A stretch of 15,147 bases of DNA from Thioalkalivibrio sp. (GTDB lineage Bacteria; Pseudomonadota; Gammaproteobacteria; Ectothiorhodospirales; Ectothiorhodospiraceae): assembly GCA_003555285.1 (NCBI GenBank), contig PWGH01000216.1, positions 1 to 15,147 on the forward strand. Direction: 5' to 3'. The translations under genes and the position numbers were made by a program. Below are positions 1 through 6,778 of the stretch, one piece after another. Under the pieces are notes generated by a model. It saw only the letters and a list, made by a program, of their open reading frames with translations, was not told where the DNA came from and did not search any database. Within the stretch, counting starts at the first letter, position 1, and every line of letters begins with the position of its first letter.

Positions 1-524
1 CCCACGCCGACGATGTAGCCGCCCATGACCCCGACAGCGCTGAACAGCGCGGCCAGCAGCGGCATCGACAGCACACCGGCGAAGAACCGCGGCACGAACA
101 CCCGGCGGTGGGGGTCCACCGCCATCATCTCCAGCGCCGACAGCTGCTCGGTCGTCTTCATCAGCGCGATCTCGGCGGTCAGCGCGGATCCCGCGCGTCC
201 GGCAAACAGCAGCGCCGTGACCACCGGCCCCAATTCACGCACCAGCGACAGGGCCACCATGCCGCCGAGGGCCTCGGCGGCACCGAACTGCACCAGTGTG
301 ATATAGCCCTGGTAGCCGAGCACCATGCCGACGAACAGCCCCGACACGCCGATGATCAACAGCGACCGCACGCCGATCGAATGCACTTCGACCACGACCA
401 GCGCAAAGCGCCGCACGACCGCGTCCAGGGCCAGCAGCAACCGGAACAGGAAGGTTGACGCCCGGCCCAGCACTGCGAACCAGCGCAGCCCCGAGTGCCC
501 CAACCGTGCGACGAAATCAATCAT
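1..524 (-). CDS. mlaE: MlaE, ABC permease of the Mla phospholipid transporter (partial, C-terminus outside window)
   Basis: The protein is the inner-membrane permease of the MlaFEDB complex, which moves phospholipids between the inner and outer membranes to keep outer-membrane asymmetry. About 174 residues are present, starting MIDFVARLGHSG. The family hallmark is visible: a hydrophobic stretch with LFVGMVLGYQGY, followed by LVRELGPVVTALLFAGRAGS, then ALTAEIALMKTTEQ and LSALEMMAVDP. The reading frame stays open to base 1, so the last roughly 85 residues expected for the family (about 260) lie outside. The ATG at 524-522 overlaps the mlaF stop (519-517) by 8 bases, so translation is probably coupled to mlaF. 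The mlaD, mlaC and mlaB genes would be expected to the left. Confidence 0.95.
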   Translation of the reverse strand, partial: MIDFVARLGHSGLRWFAVLGRASTFLFRLLLALDAVVRRFALVVVEVHSIGVRSLLIIGVSGLFVGMVLGYQGYITLVQFGAAEALGGMVALSLVRELGPVVTALLFAGRAGSALTAEIALMKTTEQLSALEMMAVDPHRRVFVPRFFAGVLSMPLLAALFSAVGVMGGYIVGV

Positions 525-1350
525 GCTTCGGTTCCGCCGACCGCAACAGGTCGTCGCGATAACTCGACCCGGGGTAATGAAACGGCACCGGGCCATCCGG
601 GCGGCCGTTCAGGAACTGCTCACTCCAGGCCGAGGCCCGCTCCCGGACCGCCTCGACCGTGCCGGAATCCATCACCCGACCATCCGCGATCAGCACGACC
701 TGATCGGAGATCGCCATCGCCTCCTCGACGTCGTGGCTGACCAAGACACTGGTCAGTCCGAGGATGCGGTTGGTCCGCTGGATCAGCGTGACGATCTGGC
801 CCATGGTGATCGGATCGAGGCCGGTGAAGGGCTCATCGTACAGGATCATGTCGGGATCCAGCGCGATCGCCCGTGCCAAGGCCACGCGCCGGGCCATGCC
901 CCCGGACAGCTCGGCCGGACTGAGGTCGCGTGCGCCGCGCAGACCCACCGCCTCGAGCTTCATCAGCACCAGGTTGCGAATCAGTTCCTCGGGCAGGTCG
1001 GTGTGCTCGCGTAACGGAAACGCGACGTTTTCGAAGACGTTCATGTCGGTGAGCAGGGCACCGGACTGGAACAGCATGCCCATACGCTTGCGCAACGCGA
1101 ACAGCCGACGATTCGACAACCGTGCCACTTCCTGCCCGTCGACCCAGACCCGGCCGCCATCAGGACGCAACTGCCCCCCGATCAGGCGCAGCAGGGTCGT
1201 CTTGCCGCTGCCGCTCGGCCCCATCACGGTGGTGATCTGCCCACGCGGCACGGTCAACGACAGCCCGTCGAAGATGCGCTTCGATCCGCGCCGAAAAACC
1301 AGGTCTTCGACTACCACATGGGGTGAATCGTCAACGGAAACCTTGTGCAC
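517..1350 (-). CDS. mlaF: MlaF, ATP-binding subunit of the Mla phospholipid transporter
   Basis: This cytoplasmic ABC ATPase powers the Mla lipid transporter together with MlaE. The 277 residues hold Walker A GPSGSGKTT (44-52), a Q-loop Gln95, the signature LSGGM (148-152), Walker B ILYDEP (169-174) and the switch His in SHD (205-207). The C-terminal segment DGPVPFHYPG (252-261) is typical of MlaF; in E. coli the MlaF C-terminus contacts MlaB. The start is a GTG at 1350-1348, preceded 10 bases upstream by AGGAG. The nearby ATG at 1357-1355 is out of frame. A 194-base gap separates it from the upstream orphan gene on the same strand, and a possible promoter lies in that gap. The identification is firm; only the exact start is inferred. 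Confidence 0.96.
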   Translation of the reverse strand: MHKVSVDDSPHVVVEDLVFRRGSKRIFDGLSLTVPRGQITTVMGPSGSGKTTLLRLIGGQLRPDGGRVWVDGQEVARLSNRRLFALRKRMGMLFQSGALLTDMNVFENVAFPLREHTDLPEELIRNLVLMKLEAVGLRGARDLSPAELSGGMARRVALARAIALDPDMILYDEPFTGLDPITMGQIVTLIQRTNRILGLTSVLVSHDVEEAMAISDQVVLIADGRVMDSGTVEAVRERASAWSEQFLNGRPDGPVPFHYPGSSYRDDLLRSAEPKHD

Positions 1351-1544
1351 GTGCCATTCACTCCTGATGCGCCGGGTTATGCAGTCTGGAAGTGCTCCGA
1401 CACCCCGTCAACCGGGGACCGATCCACAACGCGCGGCGGAACCGGCCGCGAACGCGGTCACACCCCGGTGGCGACCGGGTTATAACGGGGTCACGGCGGC
1501 GGCGGGCGCCCCCACCGCGGCTCATTGTCGACCCTGCGGCCGCG
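1351..1544. other. intergenic region with three short inverted repeats
   Basis: This 194-base gap lies between the orphan gene and mlaF, both on the minus strand. It holds CCCCG-TCAAC-CGGGG (1403-1417), a CCGC-GAAC-GCGG palindrome near 1446-1457, and CCCGGT-GGCG-ACCGGG (1464-1479) next to a TTATAA (1480-1485). None is followed by a T-run in either direction, so they are not classical intrinsic terminators. A 64-codon frame that overlaps the orphan gene has arginine-rich shadow composition and is not accepted as a gene. The likely content is the mla promoter and its control sites. Confidence 0.4.
1383..1411 (-). promoter_or_regulatory. possible sigma-70 promoter of mlaF-mlaE
   Basis: Read on the minus strand, TTGACG (1411-1406) matches the -35 consensus at five of six bases. 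It is followed after 17 bases by CAGACT (1388-1383), a weaker -10 with three matches. A start point near 1376 would leave a leader of about 25 bases to the GTG. The -35 lies in an inverted repeat, CCCCG/CGGGG at 1403-1417, which could bind a regulator. This is pattern matching only, in GC-rich DNA. Confidence 0.33.
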
Positions 1545-2162
1545 CTAGCCACCGCCCGGTTGATCGAGACCCGTCAGGCGCAGGATTGTCTCAGCATCTT
1601 CGATCTCCCGAGGGGCGGCGCGCAGAAACACCAGCATGTTCGAATTCGGCACTTGGTCCCGCAGCGATTCCAGCAGGGCCCGCCAGGCCTTCAGCCCGAG
1701 GCCGGGTTCCGGCTCCAACACCAGCATGATCGCGACGGGGCTTCCGAAGCACCGGAGCGTACGGATCCCCTCGAGGACCGGAGCAGGCCGCGGCAAAAAG
1801 AGCTGCTCCGCACGGATCCCGGCGGGCCGCCAAGGCGTCGCGGTCGACACCAGGAAGCCGCCCAGACGATCGCCCATTTGCGCGCTCAACGCCGAGGCGG
1901 TCGTCTCGCTGTCCGCCGGGGCGACCGCCGGCATCTCGAAATACACCCGAAAGTCAGCGGAAAGCTCGGCCAGTTCGTTAGTGCGTACGGGTCCAGGTAT
2001 CCCGTCGGCGGCCGCAACGAGCACGGCCTTCCAATAGTGTCCGTAATAGGCCAGCCGCCAGTCTTCCGGCAAGCCTTCCGGATAGAAGGCCTGCCAAGCC
2101 GGGCTGGACACGTCGTACACCGCTGCCAGACGCAGACGGCGGTCGAGCTCTGCTGCATGCAT
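1545..2162 (-). CDS. uncharacterised protein, DUF72-like N-terminal pattern
   Basis: I do not firmly recognise this 205-residue protein. The ATG at 2162 begins MHAAELDRRLRL, with a weak AGGCGA upstream; the frame stays open further upstream but only as antisense to yrbG. The N-terminal segment VSSPAWQAFYPEGLPEDWR (about residues 18-36), followed by a tyrosine-rich LAYYGHYWKAV, resembles the opening strand and helix of DUF72 TIM-barrel proteins. The rest is shorter than that family (usually about 240-290) and lacks repeats I can match. No signal peptide or membrane helix is apparent, so it is probably cytoplasmic. The C-terminal half has an alternating strand-helix look, for example VAIMLVLEPE and NSNMLVFLRAAP. 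It is divergent from yrbG and upstream of mlaF on the same strand, so it may join the mla transcript. The function is unknown. Confidence 0.75.
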   Translation of the reverse strand: MHAAELDRRLRLAAVYDVSSPAWQAFYPEGLPEDWRLAYYGHYWKAVLVAAADGIPGPVRTNELAELSADFRVYFEMPAVAPADSETTASALSAQMGDRLGGFLVSTATPWRPAGIRAEQLFLPRPAPVLEGIRTLRCFGSPVAIMLVLEPEPGLGLKAWRALLESLRDQVPNSNMLVFLRAAPREIEDAETILRLTGLDQPGGG

Positions 2163-2292
2163 GGCTTCGCCTGTAGTGTGCCGGGCCGTGTTTTCTTGTC
2201 CGTGTATGGACGTGCCGACGCAATGGTAGCAGACAGAATGCGCGAACAGGCCGTACACTTGGTGCCCCCTGGACCGTGGATCCCTGCTCCCG
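2163..2292. promoter_or_regulatory. divergent intergenic region between the orphan gene and the yrbG-lpt operon
   Basis: These 130 bases must hold the start signals of the plus-strand yrbG-kdsD-kdsC-lpt cluster and probably of the minus-strand orphan gene. A TACACT (2254-2259) could be a -10 for yrbG, giving a leader of about 27 bases, but no good -35 lies 16-18 bases upstream. A small inverted repeat, GTCC-GTGTAT-GGAC, lies at 2198-2211. No strong Shine-Dalgarno precedes yrbG. In E. coli this junction carries promoters for the LPS export genes; the boundaries here are inferred. Confidence 0.35.
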
Positions 2293-3267
2293 ATGTGGCT
2301 AGCCTTCCTCGCCGTCGTCGCCGGCCTGACGGCACTGACCTGGGGTGCCGATCGTTTCGTGCTCGGGGCCGCCGCGCTGGCCCGTGGGCTGGGCGTGACG
2401 CCTCTGCTGATCGGCCTGACCATCGTCGCCTTCGGGACCTCGGCGCCCGAGGTCGTGGTCGCGATCTTCGCGGCCCTGCAAGGCAATCCGGGGCTCGCGA
2501 TCGGCAATGCCATCGGCTCGAATATCGCCAACATCGGGCTGGTCCTCGGCGCCAGCGCGCTGATCGCGCCGCTGCTGATCCACTCGAGCCTGCTGCGCCG
2601 GGAATTTCCGATCCTGCTGGTGGCCACCACCTTGGCGCTGCTGTTGCTGCTCGACGGCACATTGAGCCGCGCCGACGGGTTGCTGCTGTTCATCGGACTG
2701 GCCCTGGTGATGGGCTGGCTGATCACCCAGGGGCTGCGCGGCCGCATTCGACCCGATGAACTCGGCGTCGAACTCGAGACGGCCCTTCCGGCACCGATGG
2801 CGCCGCCGCGCGCCGCGTTCTGGCTCGGCCTCGGACTGCTGCTGCTGCTGGGCGGCAGCCATGGGCTGGTCTGGGGCGCGATCGTGATCGCCCAGGCCTT
2901 TGGCGTCAGCGATCTGGTCATCGGCCTGAGCATCGTCGCGATCGGCACCAGTCTGCCGGAGCTGGCCACCTCGTTGACCGCCGCCTGGAAGGGCGAGAAC
3001 GAACTGGCGATCGGCAACATCATCGGATCGAACCTGTTCAACCTGCTGTGCGTGCTGGCCATCCCGGGGCTGCTGGCGCCGGGCGCACTGGAAACGGGCG
3101 TCTTGATCCGGGATTATCCGATGATGCTCGGGCTGACCGTGCTGCTCTTCGTCCTCGCGTTCGGTCGACGCAGAACGGCCGGCCGCCTGCAACGTTGGGA
3201 GGGGGGCCTGCTGCTGGCCCTGTTCGCCGCCTATTTGACCGTCCTGGGACTCACTGCTGCCGCATGA
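2293..3267 (+). CDS. yrbG: YrbG-type Na+/Ca2+ antiporter (CaCA family)
   Basis: This is a 324-residue polytopic inner-membrane protein of the calcium/cation antiporter superfamily. It shows the duplicated alpha-repeats that form the ion site: GTSAPEV (48-54) with GNAIGSNIAN (71-80) in the first half, and GTSLPEL (218-224) with GNIIGSNLFN (241-250) in the second. Glu53 and Glu223 are the expected ion-coordinating acids. The halves are inverted copies joined by a charged loop around residues 149-173. About ten membrane helices are likely. The ATG at 2293 has no strong ribosome site, but the N-terminus begins directly with the first helix as in the family. Its stop overlaps the kdsD start (ATGA). 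The gene sits at the head of the kds-lpt cluster as in E. coli, where its physiological role is not settled. Confidence 0.93.
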   Translation: MWLAFLAVVAGLTALTWGADRFVLGAAALARGLGVTPLLIGLTIVAFGTSAPEVVVAIFAALQGNPGLAIGNAIGSNIANIGLVLGASALIAPLLIHSSLLRREFPILLVATTLALLLLLDGTLSRADGLLLFIGLALVMGWLITQGLRGRIRPDELGVELETALPAPMAPPRAAFWLGLGLLLLLGGSHGLVWGAIVIAQAFGVSDLVIGLSIVAIGTSLPELATSLTAAWKGENELAIGNIIGSNLFNLLCVLAIPGLLAPGALETGVLIRDYPMMLGLTVLLFVLAFGRRRTAGRLQRWEGGLLLALFAAYLTVLGLTAAA

Positions 3268-4241
3268 AGTTGAATCCGGAAAACACCCGCAACCTGGCCC
3301 TGGCCGTGCTGACCATCGAGGCCGAGGCCGTGAGCGCACTGGCTTCGCGCATCGACGACGCCTTCCTGGCCGCCTGCACGCACCTGCTCGAGTGCCGCGG
3401 CCGCGTGGTCGTCACCGGCATGGGCAAGTCGGGCCACATCGGCGGCAAGCTGGCCGCAACCCTCGCCTCGACCGGCACCCCGGCCTTCTTCGTGCACCCG
3501 GGCGAGGCCAGCCATGGCGACCTGGGCATGATCACCCGCGATGACGCGGTGATTGCGCTGTCCAATTCCGGTGCCACCGATGAATTGCTGATCCTGCTGC
3601 CGATTATCCGGCGCCTCGGCGTTCCGCTGATCGCGATGACCGGCAATCCGGCGTCCCGACTGGCGCTGGAGGCCACCGTGCATCTGGACGTCAGCGTGGC
3701 GCGCGAGGCCTGCCCCCTGGGCCTGGCGCCGACCTCCAGCACCACCGCGGCGCTCGCGATGGGCGATGCCCTCGCGGTGGCGGTGCTCGACGCGCGGGGA
3801 TTCACCGCCGAGGACTTCGCGCGCTCGCATCCGAGCGGCCGCCTGGGGCGTCGACTGCTGATTCACATCGGCGATATCATGCGCACCGGCGAGGCCATTC
3901 CGCGGATCCGGCCCGCCGCCTTACTGGGAGACGCACTGGTGGAGATTTCACGCAAGGGCCTGGGCATGGTCGTGGTCTGCGACGACGCCGGACAGATCGA
4001 AGGCATCTTCACCGACGGCGACCTGCGCCGCACGCTGGACCGCGGCCTGGACCTCCAGCGCGCGACCATCGGCGAGGTGATGACGCCCAAGGGCTTCACT
4101 GCGCAGCCGGACTGGCTGGCCGCCGAGGCCCTGGAGAAGATGGAGAGCCACCGCATCAACGCGCTGCCGGTGGTCGACGCCGAGGGGCGTCTGGTGGGCG
4201 CGGTCAACATGCACGACCTGCTGCGCGCGGGGGTGGCCTGA
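3264..4241 (+). CDS. kdsD: KdsD, D-arabinose 5-phosphate isomerase
   Basis: The enzyme isomerises D-ribulose 5-phosphate to D-arabinose 5-phosphate, the first committed step to Kdo of LPS. The 325 residues hold an N-terminal SIS domain (about 35-180) with GMGKSGHIGGK, HPGEASHGD, LSNSGATDE and PTSSTTAALAMGDA. Two CBS domains follow (about 205-262 and 272-325). The four catalytic positions of E. coli KdsD (Lys59, Glu111, Glu152, His193) map with a constant offset of four to Lys55, Glu107, Glu148 and His189, and all are present. The length is close to the E. coli protein (328). The start ATG overlaps the yrbG stop as ATGA and its own stop overlaps the kdsC start as TGATG, so it is translated within the operon. 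The open frame extends further upstream, but only inside yrbG. Confidence 0.97.
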   Translation: MKLNPENTRNLALAVLTIEAEAVSALASRIDDAFLAACTHLLECRGRVVVTGMGKSGHIGGKLAATLASTGTPAFFVHPGEASHGDLGMITRDDAVIALSNSGATDELLILLPIIRRLGVPLIAMTGNPASRLALEATVHLDVSVAREACPLGLAPTSSTTAALAMGDALAVAVLDARGFTAEDFARSHPSGRLGRRLLIHIGDIMRTGEAIPRIRPAALLGDALVEISRKGLGMVVVCDDAGQIEGIFTDGDLRRTLDRGLDLQRATIGEVMTPKGFTAQPDWLAAEALEKMESHRINALPVVDAEGRLVGAVNMHDLLRAGVA

Positions 4242-4780
4242 TGGCGCTGATGCCGGAAACGCTGCTCGCCCGTCAGCGGCAGGTCCGGCTGCTGGTCCTG
4301 GACGTCGATGGCGTGTTGACCGACGGCAGCCTGTTTCTCGGCGATGGGGGTGAACAGTACAAGGCCTTCAACAGCCGCGACGGCCATGGCATCCGGATGG
4401 CGCAGCATGGCGGTCTGGAGGTGGCGATCCTGACCGGGCGCCAGTCCGAGGTGGTCGTCCACCGCATGCGCGACCTGGGCGTGCAGCATGTGCTGCAGGG
4501 GCGGCGCAGGAAACAGGAGGCCATGGTCGAGCTGCTGGCGCTGACCGGCTTCGCACCGGAACAGGCGGCCTTCGTCGGCGACGACATCGTCGATCTGCCG
4601 GCAATGCGCCGGGTCGGCCTGGGCATCGCCGTCGCCGATGCCCACCCGCTGGTGGTCGAACACGCGCACTGGCAGACCCGGGCCGCCGGCGGTCACGGGG
4701 CCGTGCGCGAGGTCTGCGAGACCCTGCTGGCCGCGCAACAGAAGCTCGAGGCGCTCCTGCGTGTGTACCTCGAGTCCTGA
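4241..4780 (+). CDS. kdsC: KdsC, 3-deoxy-D-manno-octulosonate 8-phosphate phosphatase
   Basis: The enzyme dephosphorylates Kdo 8-phosphate to Kdo in the cytoplasm. The 179 residues are a cap-less HAD-superfamily phosphatase: motif I DVDGVLTDG (21-29) with nucleophile Asp21 and Asp23, motif II ILTGR (63-67), a motif III lysine near Lys91, and motif IV GDDIVDLP (113-120). The C-terminal tail AAGGHGAVREVCE (148-160) is the conserved family loop that reaches the neighbouring active site in the tetramer. The start overlaps the kdsD stop by one base. KdsD and KdsC flank KdsA, the one step of the Kdo branch not found in this window. Confidence 0.97.
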   Translation: MALMPETLLARQRQVRLLVLDVDGVLTDGSLFLGDGGEQYKAFNSRDGHGIRMAQHGGLEVAILTGRQSEVVVHRMRDLGVQHVLQGRRRKQEAMVELLALTGFAPEQAAFVGDDIVDLPAMRRVGLGIAVADAHPLVVEHAHWQTRAAGGHGAVREVCETLLAAQQKLEALLRVYLES

Positions 4781-5357
4781 TCAACCGCGACCCCTGCGGC
4801 GCAGCAGGGTGGCCGCCAGACCCTTCGTTGGCGCCCTGCTGGCCCTCGGCCTCGGGCTCGCGGCCACGGCCGCCGCAGCGCTGGAAGACGGGGCCGACCT
4901 GGACATCACCGTCTTTACCCTGCGCATCACCGATGACAATGGCGTGGTTACGCATATCCTGGAGGGCGAGCGCATGCAGCAATTCGATGCCCTCGACCTG
5001 CAACGCACCGACGAACCGCGCCTGGCGCTGCTGACCGACGGCCAGGTGGACTGGATCTGGAGCGCCCCGGCTGCCGTGCACTACCCGGCCGCGTACCGGC
5101 TGGTCCTGCTCGGCAGCACACAGGGCGAGCAGCTTCCGGGACCCGAACAGGAACCGATGGCGATCGAGACGGCCGATGTCACGATTACCACCGACACCCG
5201 GCAGGTGATGACAGACGCCCCGGCCACCCTGATCCGGCCCGGTTTGTTCATGCGCGGCACCGGCCTGCATGCCGACATTCCCGCGGATACCCTCGAACTG
5301 AAAAACGACGTCCGAACCGTCTATGCTCCAGAATCCAGCCAGGAACCCCCGCCATGA
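4761..5357 (+). CDS. lptC: LptC, LPS export system inner-membrane anchored protein
   Basis: LptC is the single-span protein that receives LPS from LptB2FG and passes it to LptA. The frame has no ATG before the conserved part. I chose GTG at 4761, which has GAGG nine bases upstream and overlaps kdsC by 20 bases. GTG at 4809 is the alternative and has no spaced ribosome site. The 198-residue version starts with an Arg-rich segment (RPLRRSR) followed by one membrane helix, FVGALLALGLGLAATAAAAL (about 22-41). The periplasmic part has the beta-jellyroll character of LptC, for example ITDDNGVVTHILEGERMQQF and a late AIETADVTITTDT. Sequence conservation of LptC is low, so the assignment rests on position between kdsC and lptA as well as topology and size. 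The stop overlaps lptA as ATGA. Confidence 0.88.
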   Translation: MCTSSPDQPRPLRRSRVAARPFVGALLALGLGLAATAAAALEDGADLDITVFTLRITDDNGVVTHILEGERMQQFDALDLQRTDEPRLALLTDGQVDWIWSAPAAVHYPAAYRLVLLGSTQGEQLPGPEQEPMAIETADVTITTDTRQVMTDAPATLIRPGLFMRGTGLHADIPADTLELKNDVRTVYAPESSQEPPP

Positions 5358-5881
5358 CCCAGATCCTGCCCGTGCCCTCGGGGCCGTTGCGGCCACGCGC
5401 CCGCACCGTTTGGCTGCGCATTGCGCTGTCCGTGGCCGCCTGCTGCGCCCCGGTGCCCGCACTGGCACAACCGGATCTGCCGGTACAGATCAGCGCCGAC
5501 AGTGCGCAGATGGATGAACGCCGCGGCGTCGGCATCTACAGTGGCAACGTGGTGGTCACCCGCGGCGACCTGACGTTGCACGCCGACCGGATCACCATCC
5601 ATACCCCGGAACGGCGCCCCACGCGGATGGAGGCCGAGGGCGATCCGGTGCGTGTCGAGACACCCGACGAGGCCGGGCAGCCGCGGATCGCCACCGCGCG
5701 CCGAATGGAATATCGTTTCGATGACGAGCTTCTGGTGCTGCTCGACGAGGCCCGGGTACGCACCGCGACCGAAGATGCCCGCGGCGACCGCATCACCTAC
5801 GATCTCGCCCAGGAAATCATCCAGATCGAAGGCAGCCCTGAACGGCGAGTGGAGATCACCATTCAGCCGCGCTCGGAATGA
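5354..5881 (+). CDS. lptA: LptA, periplasmic LPS-binding bridge protein
   Basis: LptA polymerises between LptC and LptD to carry LPS across the periplasm. The 175 residues begin with a signal peptide: an Arg-rich n-region ([10 protein letters not shown]), a hydrophobic core and a predicted cleavage after ALA at residue 38. The mature part opens with the OstA-type beta pattern [20 protein letters not shown], then [19 protein letters not shown], repeated more loosely as [20 protein letters not shown] and [16 protein letters not shown]. The signal peptide is long because of a 12-residue lead before the first Arg; a shorter start is not obvious. It overlaps lptC and lptB by four bases each. Confidence 0.94.
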   Translation: MTQILPVPSGPLRPRARTVWLRIALSVAACCAPVPALAQPDLPVQISADSAQMDERRGVGIYSGNVVVTRGDLTLHADRITIHTPERRPTRMEAEGDPVRVETPDEAGQPRIATARRMEYRFDDELLVLLDEARVRTATEDARGDRITYDLAQEIIQIEGSPERRVEITIQPRSE

Positions 5882-6684
5882 GCCGCATGGCAGGCCCATC
5901 CGCGGCCGCCGAACCCGGGGGCACGATCCGCGCCGAAACGCCGACCGCACGCCATGACGGCGCGTGCCTGCGTGGCACCGGCCTGACCAAGCGCTACGGC
6001 AAACGCACCGTGCTGAAGGATACCGACGTCCATGTGAACCGCGGCGAGGTGGTGGGCCTGCTGGGACCGAACGGCGCCGGCAAGACCACCTGCTTCTACA
6101 TCCTGGTCGGTCTGGTTCCGCCGGATGCCGGCCAAATCCACCTGGCCGGCCATGACGTGACCCGGGCGCCGGTGCATCGGCGGGCACGGCTCGGACTCGG
6201 TTATTTGCCCCAGGAGGCCTCCATCTTCCGGCGCCTGAGCGTCTGGCAGAACCTGCAGGCCGTGCTGGAGATGCGGGCGGATCTCGATGCCGCGGGGCGC
6301 CGTGAGACTGGGGATGCGCTGATCGAGGAATTCCAGCTGGAAACCGTGCGCGACAGTCCAGGCATCGCCTTGTCGGGCGGCGAACGCCGCCGCGCGGAGA
6401 TCGCCCGGGCACTCGCCGGAAATCCGCAGTTCATCTGCCTGGACGAACCCTTTGCCGGCGTCGATCCGATCTCCGTGGTCGAGATCCAGGAGGTCATAGC
6501 GCACCTCAGACAACGTGGTATCGGCGTCCTGATCTCCGACCACAACGTCCGGGAGACGCTCGGCATCTGCGACCGCGCCTACATCCTCAGCGAGGGTCGC
6601 CTGCTGAGCGCCGGCACACCCGCCGAACTGCTGGCGAACCCGCAGGTGCGCACGGTCTACCTGGGCGAGCACTTCCGGCTCTGA
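5878..6684 (+). CDS. lptB: LptB, ATPase of the LPS export transporter
   Basis: LptB is the cytoplasmic ATPase of LptB2FG, which extracts LPS from the inner membrane. The 268 residues hold Walker [10 protein letters not shown] (63-71), Q-loop [14 protein letters not shown] (109-122), signature LSGGE (165-169), Walker B FICLDEP (185-191) and the switch histidine in SDHNVRET (220-227). These loop sequences are specific to LptB rather than other ABC ATPases. The conserved core begins near residue 30, so the protein carries about 27 extra N-terminal residues, rich in Ala, Gly, Pro and Thr, compared with the roughly 241-residue E. coli protein. The ATG overlapping lptA and an ATG at 5887 are the only in-frame ATG starts in the lead. 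It is the last gene of the tight yrbG-lptB overlap series; lptF and lptG are not in the window. Confidence 0.97.
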   Translation: MSRMAGPSAAAEPGGTIRAETPTARHDGACLRGTGLTKRYGKRTVLKDTDVHVNRGEVVGLLGPNGAGKTTCFYILVGLVPPDAGQIHLAGHDVTRAPVHRRARLGLGYLPQEASIFRRLSVWQNLQAVLEMRADLDAAGRRETGDALIEEFQLETVRDSPGIALSGGERRRAEIARALAGNPQFICLDEPFAGVDPISVVEIQEVIAHLRQRGIGVLISDHNVRETLGICDRAYILSEGRLLSAGTPAELLANPQVRTVYLGEHFRL

Positions 6685-6778
6685 GCGGGCCCATCACGAC
6701 CATGAGAAGCTGCACGATCGCGAGTAAAGGCGGTACCATACGTACTATGACTGCTTCTGTCGCATCGATACAACAGCC
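6685..6778 (+). promoter_or_regulatory. short gap upstream of rpoN, weak promoter-like elements
   Basis: The 94 bases between lptB and rpoN contain the only AT-leaning patch of the cluster. TACCAT (6734-6739) and TACTAT (6743-6748) are possible -10 hexamers flanking a TACGTA palindrome, but neither has a convincing -35 at 16-18 bases. No terminator hairpin follows lptB, so read-through from the lpt genes is likely. rpoN itself has no clear Shine-Dalgarno in front of its ATG. Confidence 0.25.

Noticed and set aside
1480..1485. TTATAA as a -10 element
   Set aside because: It is palindromic and AT-rich, but no -35-like hexamer lies 16-18 bases away on either strand.
1358..1552. 64-codon minus-strand frame in the mlaF upstream gap
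   Set aside because: It is Arg-rich, overlaps the end of the orphan gene, has no ribosome site, and covers likely promoter DNA.
1392..2759. 455-codon plus-strand open frame over the orphan gene and yrbG
   Set aside because: It runs antisense to the orphan gene and out of frame in yrbG, and is Arg- and Pro-rich with no recognisable motif.
2163..3062. N-terminal extension of the orphan minus-strand gene to 3062
   Set aside because: The extra 300 codons are antisense to yrbG and have Ser/Arg-rich shadow composition; the start at 2162 gives a compact protein.
6747..6749. ATG upstream of rpoN as an alternative start
   Set aside because: It is out of frame with rpoN, and the family N-terminus starts at 6779.
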